Source of the DNA: Patagioenas fasciata
Taxonomy: Eukaryota; Chordata; Aves; Columbiformes; Columbidae
Length of the DNA stretch: 64,000 bases
Assembly (NCBI RefSeq): GCF_037038585.1
Contig: NC_092523.1
Span: 563,001-627,000, forward strand
Direction: 5' to 3'
Shown here in pieces: positions 1 through 9,485 of this stretch. The notes beneath the pieces are model-generated. The model was not told the origin of the DNA. It did not search any database and was given only the letters and a program-made list of their open reading frames with translations. The stretch's first letter is position 1. Each line of letters opens with the position of its first letter. A program made the translations under genes and the position numbers.

Positions 1-279
1 GCGCAGGGCGGGCAGGGCGGGCAGCGCAGACCGCCGGGCCTCGCTACCTCGGAACCACAGCAGCACCAGCGCCGCCGCCCCGGCGCCCAGCGCCGCCGCC
101 AGCGCCCGGGCCCCGGCGGAGGGAGGAGGCGGAGGAGGTGGAGGAGGCGGCGCGGAGGCCCCGGCGGAGGGAACTGGAGGTGGAGGAGGCGGCGGCGCTA
201 GGACCCCGGGGGCCCCGCACAGCGCCCGGCACCAGCGCCCCGCGCGCGGCACCCGCGCCCCGCGCGCCAGCGCCGCCAT
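1..279 (-). CDS. HTRA2: HTRA2 (Omi) mitochondrial serine protease, N-terminal exon, partial
   Basis: Reading leftward from the ATG at 279, the frame stays open to the window edge. It gives a short Ala/Arg-rich presequence beginning MAALARGARV, two Pro-rich stretches, then a hydrophobic segment LAAALGAGAAALVLLWFRG (about residues 59-77). Human HTRA2 has the same order: an arginine-rich mitochondrial targeting sequence followed by a single inner-membrane anchor of similar composition (LAVALGAGGAVLLLLW). HTRA2 is a trimeric intermembrane-space protease for protein quality control, released in apoptosis. The protease and PDZ domains lie outside the window. The head-to-head position with AUP1 matches the human locus and supports the call. 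A GT at about 48-49 (after the anchor) could be a splice donor, but the frame also continues past it, so the exon end is not fixed. The call rests on position and a short diverged N-terminus; the family and frame are fairly secure. Confidence 0.8.
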   Translation of the reverse strand, partial: MAALARGARVPRAGRWCRALCGAPGVLAPPPPPPPVPSAGASAPPPPPPPPPPSAGARALAAALGAGAAALVLLWFRGSEARRSALPALPALR

Positions 280-656
280 GCTGCTCAGGCGCGGGGCACG
301 CTGGGAGCCGAGTGCGGCCGGGGGGCGCGTCCGAGCCGCGGGGCGCGCTGGGAGCCGAGTCCCGCTGGAAGCCGCGGATCCGCCGGTAGCCGCAGCGCAG
401 CGGCCAGCGGGGCAGGGCGGGCAGAGCGTGCGGCGGAAGCAGCTCACTGGGTTCACCGGGATCACTGGGATCACCGGGATCAGCGGGCCCGACAGCCCCG
501 CCCCGCTGCCGGGCGCTCGCGGCCAGAGGGCGGGAGCGGGGGGGGGCGCGGTGCACGCCGGGAAGGCGCTCCCAGGCTGCCCCGCGCGGGCGGGCGCGCG
601 GCCGCGGGAAGATGGCGGCGGGCGCGGCGCGGCGCTGAGGTCCCGGCGCGGCGGGG
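280..656. promoter_or_regulatory. Bidirectional CpG-rich promoter between HTRA2 and AUP1
   Basis: Only 377 bp separate the divergent start codons. The stretch is very GC- and CpG-rich with no TATA box. It contains AAGATGGCGGC (609-619), a match to the YY1 element common at housekeeping promoters, just upstream of AUP1. A short tandem run of a ~12-bp unit (CACCGGGATCA-like) lies at about 441-485. In mammals HTRA2 and AUP1 are also divergent neighbours. Transcription starts cannot be placed from sequence alone. Confidence 0.7.
612..638 (+). promoter_or_regulatory. Short upstream ORF in the AUP1 leader
   Basis: The ATG inside the YY1-type element opens an 8-codon ORF (MAAGAARR) that stops at TGA 636-638, in the same frame as the AUP1 start and 18 bp before it. 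If transcription begins upstream of 612, it would be read before the main start. If it begins at the YY1 element, the uORF is irrelevant. Confidence 0.35.
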
Positions 657-3600
657 ATGGAGCCTCCGGGCCCGGGCCCCGAGCGGCTCTTCGACTCGCA
701 CCGGTGAGCGGCGGGGGGCGCGGGGGCTTCGCCGGGCGTGCCGGCAGCCCCGTGCGGGCTGCGGGGAGTCCCTGGGGAGGCCCCGGGGCCCGCTGCGGAA
801 GGGTCGTCCCGCAGGGGACCTGGGGGGAGCTGGGGTGTCCGTGGGGCCGGTGAGGGCCCAGGGGTGTGCCCAGGAGGGGCCGGTGTCTCGCTGGGCCCCG
901 GGGGCAGCCCGGGCTCCGGCCGCCCCGTTTGTCGCGGCCCGCTCAGGCCGCTCTGCTCCTCGGCCCCGCAGGTTCCCGACCGACGGGTTCCTGCTGCTGG
1001 CCCTGCTGCTGTACGCGCCCGTGGGGCTCTGCCTGCTCGTCCTGCGCCTCTTCATCGGCGCCCACGTCTTCCTGGTCAGCTGCACCCTGCCCGACAGCGT
1101 CCTGCGCCGGTGCGTGAGCGCGGAGCTGCGGTTCCGGGGCTGTGGGGTGCGGGGGGGCTGCCCTCGCCGCGGGTCCTCAGCCACGGGTGGCGCCTGGAGC
1201 GGCGCACGGGGAGCTCTGCTCCGGGACTCTTTGCCCAGGCCCCATGAATGTGTTTTTCTGCCGAGACCAGAGCTGGTAGTCGCCTCCTGAATGCTCGAGG
1301 GCTGATCTGAGGCACTGGGATCAGCTGAGTGTCCCGCTAAGAAATTCCGTGTGCAGTTGCCGCCCGTGTTTTGTGCTGCAGCTCCAGCTCCGTGGGCATC
1401 CCCCAGCCCCAGCTGCAGCCCCGAGCAGCCCCTGTCCAACACCGGTCGTATCTTTGCACCACTGCCCTTCTGCAAGGCACATGAGCTCCCGGGTCTCTGT
1501 TCCGGGTGTGAACACCAGTGACGGCTCAGGCTACAGGGCCTGAGGAGATCACTTTCCTGCCCTCTCAGGTTTATTGTACGTGTGATGTGCTCAGTGCTGG
1601 GCTTGTTTGTGCGGCAAAGCGACCCCCGGCTTCGCGACGCCAGCGTGCGTGTGTACATCGCCAACCACGTGACGCAGTTCGATCACAATGTCATCAACCT
1701 TCTGACCTCATGTAACACGGTGGGTGACATGGAGCCCGCGGCAGCTCTGCCAGCACCTCTCTCCAGACAGGGCTCCTCTGGAGCGGGGGCGTTGCTGTGT
1801 TCTTCAGTTCTTATTTGTGAACCCAGGAGTGCACAAGCCTTGAGTTTTTTCTGTGGTTCAGTGCTGCGTTCTTGGGCTCTGCATGAGAAAATGAAACAGG
1901 GCGGGGAGGGGCAGGGAGCGTTCCATGGACGGAGAGCGGACAGCCCTGGAGCTGTGTTGTTTTCTGCCCCGCTGGAGCGGTGCTGTCAGAGCAGGTTTCC
2001 CTGCAGCAGCGGGAGCCGTGGCTGAGTGGGGACAGCGGCTGTGGGGGACCAGCGGGGCTTGGGTTGCGCTGCTGGGCTGGTGGTTGTGTAACGTCCCCTG
2101 TGGTCTTGTGAAATCCCTCCTGTGGAGCTCCCGAGGCAACAGGCTCTGAACGCGCCTGGGCGCGAGCGGGCTGGTCCGCATCCTGAGCAGCAGATCTGCT
2201 CCTCACCTGGAGAAAAGTCACTCGTGACAGAGGCGTGTCCTCTGCCGGCTCGTCAGGAGCCATGAGGGAGAACATGGGGAAATGTGGGTGTCACCCAGGG
2301 CACTGGGGGGTTCATTTCTCTGGCAGCCAGAAACACTCTGGACTGAAGACTGGGCATTGAACCTTGCGGAATCGGGGCCAGAGCGGCTGCTGAGGCCCCG
2401 GAGGGGAACAGGGTGTGTTCCTGCCTGACTGTTCTCCCCGCAGCCCGCGCTGAACGCTGCCCCCGGCTTCCTCTGCTGGTCGCGGGGGTTCCTGGAGCTG
2501 GGAGCCGGCAGCCGAGCGGAGCTGGTGCATTCTCTGAAGGCGTATTCGTCCCACGGAGCCAACCCCCCGCTGCTACTCTTCCCAGAGGAGGCGGCCACCA
2601 ACGGCCGGGCTGGCCTGCTGCGCTTCAGGTACCGGGAACGGGTGCCGTGGGGCCGTGCTCGCGTGGCGTTGGCTTTGGGGTCCCTCGTGGCTGAATTCTC
2701 TGCCTTTGGGATCCCTCATGGCCAAATTCTGCAGCTTTGGGATCCCTCACGGCTGAATTCTCCCTTTCCAGCTCCTGGCCATTCTCCCTGGCAGACGTGG
2801 TGCAGCCCGTGGCCCTGCACGTCCAGAGGCCCTTGGTCACTGTGGTGAGTTGGGGGCTCAGGGCGGGGGGTTCCTGGGGATGTGCGCTATGGGGGGTTCC
2901 TGGGGACGTGTGCTGTGGGGGGCTGGCCGTGCCCATAGTTCTGCTGCTGCCTATGATAGCTCAGCCTGGCCTCGTGTCCAGGCTGCTCTTTAGTGCCTTT
3001 CCCAGGGACCTTCTGCTGAGTCCAGATGTTTTAGTTACTCCGGCAGTTTTGGTAGATGTTTTAGCGACTTGGCTGTCTAGCGGTGCCGTCTGACTCCCTT
3101 GTCCACAGTATCTCTGTCTCATCTCTGTGAGCTCCCCACCTTTAAGGCGCTTTAGCAGCGGGTCCAGCCGCGTTGCGCAGGGCTCTGGAGCAGGTCTGGA
3201 GCTCCATCTCCAAGTGCAGACATGTAATGTGATGCAACGTTAGTTTCAGAGAAGTGGCAAAGTTCATGAGCACGATTCTGGTGCTGCTAAATAGATTGCA
3301 ATAGAACTGTCCTCAGCTTATTTACAGAGCAAGATTTTGTTGAATTTCTTATTTCTTGACATGATTTATGGATCTGCTTGATTGTGTCTTATGTTTGTCT
3401 GACGTTTTGGTTGAGGGTCTCCTGTCTATGTCTTTAGGACAGTAGTGCACAGTGGGTGGATCTAAAGCCCCTTACCAGCAGGTCACAAACATCGCTGCCC
3501 GCACTAACGCACCAGAGTGCGGGTGTTCCCCACGCAGCTCTGTCGGCGTGGGTTCCGTGCCTGTGCTGCTCAGCGCTGACACCGGGGCTGCGGGTGACAG

Positions 3601-6600
3601 TGCTGAGGTCTCTGCTGGGAAAGTTTGTGTTGTTGAGTAATGAAGCAGCCGGATTATTGATTATGACCATGGGAACGGCCGTTACTTGTAGGTGTAACTG
3701 GTCTGCGGGTGCGTAGCGAGGAGTATCTGTCAGGGTGAGGAGCAGGGTGTGCGCAGTGGTGGAAACCGCTGCGATACGGTGGCAGCTCCGGTCACCCTGC
3801 TGCTCTGGGGCAGCAGCAGAGCTCAGGGCAGGCCGGCGTGGTGCAGAATGCAGAGCAGCTCCTCAAGGCACTCGGCTTAGTCAGCGCATCGGACAAGCGG
3901 CAGAGAGGTTGTTGTGGGCAGCTGCTTGGTGTTGGGGACGAGCCTGAAGGGTGAAGAATTCTTGCACTTCTCTGACACAGCAGCAGTCCGCTGGCGCAGG
4001 GACCGTGTGTCAGGACTGCGCACGTTCGGGTTTCGGTTAAGACACTGTTGTCCAACAGCGAGGATGCTTTAAGTTTTTGAATGACAACCCCAGAGGAGTG
4101 GCAGAGCTGTCCCGTTCTGGACTGTTTGTAACAAATTTATCGTATTTTTATAGTTTTGCCTCCTCTGAGCAGTTCTGTGAGATGTGACAGGGTGTACATT
4201 TGTCTGTGCATCCTTCATGAATGTCGGGGAGAGCAGCGAGCACACAGCTGCAGAGCTGTGTGGTCACTGGTTTGGTCACTTGTTGGCTCGGGTTTTCCCA
4301 GGATGTTTTGCCCCTGGAGCATATGGGCTCAGCAAGTCCTCGTGGGTTTGTCCTGTAGCTGTGAACCAGCAGCAACATCCAAGGGCTGAAGCTGGGATAC
4401 TAACAGTGGCTCAGTCAGCACTTCACCCCAAGCTTCCTTGGACACTTATGTGACCTTTATCAGACACTGGGCAAACTGCCAAACTGGGGTTTAAGGATGA
4501 ATTTTCTCCGGCTCCAATTGTCTGGACCCTCAGCAGAGGCGGCTGCTCTGAGGCATGGGGCAGTGTGACTCAGGTCTGGCTGTTGGCATTACCGTAGGGC
4601 CTTTGGGCTTAGCCCCTCAGATCTGTTTATCCGGCAGATGGGGTTCCTGTACGTTGCCCTCGGTCACTGTGGTCGGCGGGCTGTTCTCCCGTACAGCAGC
4701 CCTTTCGCACCGCGGTACAAACCTGCCTGGGAGCCGCGCTGCTGCGGCCGGGACATGAGCTGCGGGTCTGGAGGTGGTCTCACTGGCTTGTGGCTGCGCA
4801 GTCGCTGCGGGATGAAAGCAGCCAGCTACAGAAATCCCAGGAACACCTCCATCCAGTGGCAAATTCTGGAGAATCGTTGGAAAGTGTAGATGTGGGGAAT
4901 CTCTGGAGATGTCTTCAGCTTTCTGCTCGTGGTCAGACTGGACCCGAGGACGGTCCATCCGGTCAGGGCTGTGTCTGCAGAGGATGGAGAGCACGTCGCC
5001 TTGGAGCTCTGCTGAGGGAAAGGGTATCTAATAGTTTTTAGAAATAAAAAGAAAGGAAATTAATTACTGCTTGCCTTTGGTGAATTGTCCTCGAAGAGTA
5101 GAGTAGTTTGAGAGTTCACAGTGCAGCCTGTTTGGAAATGGAGAGAGAAAGCATACGGGAGCTGAGACATCATGTGGGCTGTTCCCATCAGAACAAGGGA
5201 GGATTGTTCATGATTCTAAGGAAGCATTAGTAGGTCTGAATACACTTCTGCTCCCTTCCAAAGGCACAGTCTGCTAGAGAATGGGGGAATATTGAGGGAA
5301 ATTCTGGCTGTCCTGGTGGGGGAGCAGATGGCTCGGGGCAGGGGAAGCTGTGACTTGCACCCTGCCAGGTGCAGACCAGCAAAGGTGCAGCTGTCCTGGG
5401 TGTCCCTCACTGCACACTGCGCTTGTGTTCCCTCTGCGCCGGGCTCGTGTTCCCCCGTGTCTCTGTGCCTGTGTAGCTGCTGCCGCCGAGGCAGAGCCGT
5501 GTTCTGCCTGCTCACCCCTGGAGACCCAGCCAACCCGTCTCCTTGCACTGTCACTATTCTCTCACTGTGCTCTCCTCTCCAGAGCGTCGCTGACTCCTCC
5601 TGGATCACAGAGCTGCTCTGGACCTTCTTTGCTCCCTTCACAGTTTATCAAGTAAGGTACTACCTCTCTTTCTCTCATTTGGGGCAGGGTTCAGGGTGGG
5701 CAGAGCGCCTGACGTGTTTACTGTTACAGTAAGAGATCTTTTGGTGAGCGCTGACGTGCACCCCTGGTGTGCTAACTCAGCGTGGCTTTGCTCAACATGA
5801 TTTGTCCATGCAAGGTCCAGCTCCTGGACCAGCTTCTGAAGCAGGGGGGCTCCTGGCTCCTGTGTTCTCTTGGTGAAGGAGAGGAGTCTCCCAGGGCTTT
5901 CGTGTCGGGTTTGCCGGGTGTATTTTTGAGACAGCTGCTCTGCTGTGGTTCAGCCCAGGGCTGCTGGTCCCGTGGGTGGTTCCCTGCGGCAGCTCCGTCT
6001 GTCTGGCTCTTCCCTGCGGAGGTGGCTCAAGGACCGGCTGGACCCACCTGAGCCCAACTGCCGGGGCAGCGCTGGGGCTGGGAGTCACACTGGGGGGTCG
6101 GGGTGTTTCAGTAAAGGAAACTCGTGCGTAGCCTTCCCCAGCCGCCTCTGCTCGAGTCCTGCTGATCTGTTTTCTACTTTGATGTAAACAGCAGCATCTC
6201 CTCATTTGGGTCCTTTCTGGGAGACACTTTGCATGTTGAGTGCCAATAAAGATTCAGTCAGCCAGTTCTGTCTCTGGGCCGTGCCTTGCCCTGGTGCTGA
6301 GGCTCGCCCCTCCTCGTGGGTGAGCGGGGGGCTGGGGGCCGCACGATGCGGTGACCCCGCGGGGCTGGTCCCCAGCAGCCCCCGATGCTGCCAGCCCCGC
6401 GCTATTGTCCCCATTCAGGTGGCTGCCGTCTGTCCCCAGACGAGCTGAAGAGCCGAGCGAGGATTTTGCGCTCCGAGTTCAGGAGGTAGGAGAATGGGGT
6501 GGGTGGGGGCTCAGGACTGCTGCGATTTGGGATGGTGCAGGAGTTGCCAAGGGCATTGCTGGACGGGTGTATCTATGTGATGGGAACTCTGGGCCCTATT

Positions 6601-8968
6601 TATTGCCCCTTATTTTTTCATGGCCTGTTTGTGACCCCCCATTTATCCTCCTGCCTGTTACCAAGGCTCTCCCTCCCCATCCAGTCCAAACCTCTCACTC
6701 CCTGTTCATAACACCACAAATCAAATAAAGCAATTGTTTCTCCACCTTTCCCTCATGTGCTGGCACTTCATAGCTCCTGTACCAAAGATCTCGTATCTCC
6801 CTGTCAGCCTGTTTCGGCAGGATGCTCTTGCCTACCCTGGTCCTTCATGTGCTCCAGGCAACACTGAAATGCACCACTGAGGCCCTGCAGAAATCAGTTC
6901 CCCGTGCTCTTGCCCTCGCCGTGGCGCCACGCAGGCCTGTACCGCTGACACCCCACGAGCCGGGGCCGCGCGTCCTGCGTGTCCTGCACATGTGGCTCTT
7001 TGCGTTTCTGCAGCTCCTGGCCGTGGAGCTGGGTGTGGTATCCACACGGCTCACCGCAGCAGACAAAGCTGAGCACATGAAGAGGCTGAGACACACGTCG
7101 CTGCTCCCCTTCGCCCCTGGTAGGTCCCTGGGTGGTGTCCTGGCTGCAGAACTGCTGCTTGGGCTCCGTCACGCAGGTGTGGGGGAGAGGAGCAGCACTT
7201 TGGGTCTCCTGGGGAGCAGGGGCTGCCCGTGTGCTGTAGGCTGGGGGTGTCGCTGCCTGGGGGGAGGCAGCAGCGCTGCGAGTGCAGACACGTTGGTCCC
7301 GTGCAGGATGTCTGGCTTTGTCACGCCAGTTCATCCCGGAGAAGCGCAGCTGTTGCAGCTCGGAGGCCGCGCGCCTCTGGGCCGCCCCTGTGCCCACCGC
7401 TCTGCTCTTGCAGGCTCCAGCCAGCCCCTGGCAGCCCGGCCCCGGGTCCCCTCCGGGCTTGGCACTGCCGAGGATGCGCGGATCGCAGCGATGGCACAGC
7501 GGGTGAAGGAGGTGCTGCCCCACGTGCCTCTGGAGGTCATCAGGACAGACCTGGGTAAGCGATGCTGGGGCGTGAGCAGGGACGTGGCATCACCGTCCCT
7601 GCCAGGTGTGCGACACCTGAAGCAGAAATCGTGTCCCTGCTGCGCAGGAGCAGCGAGGGTGTGGGTGTCCCACGCAGCAGCTCCCTCTGACAGATCCCCC
7701 TTGTCCCCGCAGCCCGCACCAGCTGTGTGGACACCACCATTGCCAACCTGCTGGAGGGCAGCGTGCCATTCTGCCCCGAGAGCGGGGAGGACAGCGCGGA
7801 CCTGCCCGCCCCAGCGCCCTCCGCGCCCGCAGCCGCGTCCAGCACCCAGGGCTCCGCGGCAGCACCTGCCAAGGTACGGCTGGGGGGTGGTACTGCTGCT
7901 CTGGTGGCCACGGCCAGAGCACCATGGCCCGTGTGCAGGACTGGCCATGGTGTCGGGGGAATGAGCATTTTAACCCGGAGACCAAATTGCCAGCGTGGCC
8001 CTCATGAAGCCACCGCCGAGGTCTCCCGGCTGCGCGTCTCCTGACGGCTGTTGCGCTTTCTGTTCCAGCCAGCCCCAAAGCAGTTCGCGAAGTCCCCCGT
8101 GGAGCGGCACCTGTCCCTGCAGGAGCGGAAGCGAGCGCTGTATGACTACGCCAGGAGGTGAGCCCGTCTGCCCGGTGCCCCGTCCCCAGCAGAGCCCGGG
8201 TGTGCTTGTGGTGCTGGGCCGAGCTGGGACAGCGGCTGTTTGGCAGGAGCAGGGCTCAGCGAAAAGCCTCGCTTGGTTCCTTGGCGTGGGGTTTGGCTGA
8301 GGGAGCCCCTGGGCGCCGGGGGTTTATGTGAGGTGGCAGTGAGGCCCTGGCACCCTCGCTTTGAAGTCTGCGGCTTGGCTGTGGGGACAGCGCGATGAGC
8401 CCTGCGCAGGTGGAGTCACAGAGAGCAGGGAGCGAGCGGGACCGCGAGCCGGCTCTGGTGGGGTCCGGTCCCGGTGCCGGATGGGTCCTTTGTAGAAAGA
8501 TACAGGGAGTTCCAAACGAGTTTGGTGGGCAGTGCGGCGGGGGGGGCTGGGCGGGGACGGGTGGGGACGGCAGAGCCGTGACGGGGGCAGAGCTGGGGAC
8601 GGGGCGGCTCCTTCTGAGGGAACCGGGTGTCCCAGGGCCACCGGGGGCTCCAGCCGCACACCGGTGCCGGTCCCGGTCGCGCTGTGTCCCGGTGCCGGCC
8701 CCTGACACCCTGTGTCCCGGTGCCGGTCCCGGTCGCGCTGTGTCCCGGTGCCGGTCCCTGACACCCTGTGTCCCGGTGCCGGTCGCGTTGTGTCCCGGTG
8801 CCGGTTTCGGTCCCTGACGCGCTGTGTCCCGGTTCCGGTCGCGCTGTGTCCCGGTTCCGGTGCCGGTCCCTGGCGCGCGATGTCCCGGTTCCGGTTCCGG
8901 TCCCTGACGCGCTCTCTCCCCGCAGCCGGTTCGCCCAGAAGCTCCGTGCGGCGCGCGGCGGCCCCTGA
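657..8968 (+). CDS. AUP1: AUP1, lipid-droplet and ERAD ubiquitin-recruiting protein
   Basis: Twelve coding exons join in phase to 424 aa: 657-703, 972-1109, 1569-1719, 2444-2628, 2772-2844, 5583-5656, 6419-6485, 7014-7119, 7414-7554, 7713-7873, 8069-8157, 8926-8968. All have GT-AG borders. The N-terminus reads MEPPGPGPERLFDSHR, close to human AUP1. A hydrophobic hairpin (about residues 20-48) is followed by an acyltransferase-like domain with the NHX4D motif HVTQFD (H95, D100) and the block FPEEAATNGR. Next come the DKAEHMKR segment, a CUE ubiquitin-binding domain (about 305-355, starting AQRVKEVLPHVPLEVI) and a C-terminal E2-binding helix of the G2BR type (SLQERKRALYDYARR). AUP1 sits on the ER and lipid droplets and recruits UBE2G2 for ER-associated degradation. 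Length matches the 410-aa human form. The start is the first ATG that gives the conserved N-terminus. Confidence 0.97.
2845..5582 (+). other. AUP1 intron 5 (2.7 kb, largest AUP1 intron)
   Basis: This intron separates the VQRPLVTV and SVADSSW exons. It is less GC-rich than the flanks, with an AT-richer patch at about 3230-3440 and another at about 5030-5130. I see no exon, RNA gene or recognisable transposon in it. The smaller introns before it (1720-2443) and after it (5657-6418, 6486-7013) also hold no gene. AATAAA occurs at 6245-6250 and 6724-6729, but both lie inside introns with no supporting terminal exon. Confidence 0.6.
8655..8925 (+). repeat. Imperfect GC-rich minisatellite in last AUP1 intron
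   Basis: Imperfect tandem copies of TGTCCCGGTGCCGGTCCC and variants ending CTGACACCC or CTGACGCGC fill most of the intron right up to the final acceptor at 8924-8925. Confidence 0.8.
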
Positions 8969-9034
8969 GGCGCGGCGGGGGGACCGGAAGCGCCCGAGCC
9001 CTGCGCGGCCGGCGGGGCGCCCCCTGGCGGCGGA

Positions 9035-9040
9035 AATAAA
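9035..9040 (+). terminator. AUP1 poly(A) signal AATAAA
   Basis: The canonical hexamer lies 67 bp after the AUP1 stop codon, giving a very short 3' UTR. The next gene on the same strand starts coding 446 bp later. Confidence 0.85.
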
Positions 9041-9446
9041 CGGCGGCAGCGTCTGGCGCGGCTCGGCTCTGCAAGGGGGCGGGGGCACCGGGGCGGGGGG
9101 GCGGGGGCACCGGGGCGGGGCTATCGGGGCGGGGGGCGGGGCCCGGGGCGGGGCGGCCCGTCTCCGTGCGGAGTCGCACGCGTCGCGGCTGCCGCCCGCT
9201 CGCGCGCCGCACGTAGGCGCCGCTTAAATGGGCAACGCGGCGGGGCCGGCCCCTCCCGCGCCGGGGGGTGGGCGGCGGGCGGACGCGGCTTCGGGGCGGT
9301 GCTGACCGGGAACCCCGTGGGGGGCCGGCGTTCCCCTCGCTCCCGCCCGGCTGCGGACCCCGCGGGCCCCACTGGACGCGGCCGGTGCCCTTTTAAGACA
9401 CGGGCTCCCGGTGCCGGTGGTTTTATTTACATGGGGGCTCGCGGGC

Positions 9447-9456
9447 GTCACGTGAC
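9447..9456. promoter_or_regulatory. Palindromic CLEAR/E-box GTCACGTGAC, containing a HIF-type ACGTG core
   Basis: GTCACGTGAC is the perfect form of the CLEAR element bound by TFEB/TFE3/MITF, and also fits USF. Its ACGTG core is compatible with HIF binding. It lies 30 bp upstream of the BNIP3-like start codon. BNIP3 and BNIP3L are known hypoxia and autophagy targets, so the site fits the gene, but occupancy is inference. Confidence 0.55.
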
Positions 9457-9485
9457 TGGCTGAGCGCGGCGGCACCCGCGGGGCC

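Larger units (their letters stand above)
8969..9485 (+). promoter_or_regulatory. AUP1 3' end and CpG-rich promoter of the BNIP3-like gene
   Basis: After the AUP1 poly(A) signal the sequence becomes a dense G/C-rich CpG island with GGGGCGGGG Sp1-type boxes (about 9070-9160). No coding exon is seen. The last 60 bp before the BNIP3-like ATG carry a perfect palindromic E-box, annotated separately. Confidence 0.65.

Noticed and set aside
480-1664. 394-codon minus-strand ORF across the AUP1 5' region
   Set aside because: It is a GC-driven shadow of AUP1 exons 2 and 3 and the CpG promoter with no family similarity.
6240-6730. Intronic poly(A) hexamers at 6245 and 6724 as an alternative AUP1 end
   Set aside because: No in-frame terminal exon or conserved truncated product is visible before them.
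8256-9212. 318-codon minus-strand ORF with Gly/Thr repeats
   Set aside because: It reads the intronic minisatellite at 8655-8925 and the CpG island in antisense, without recognisable domain.
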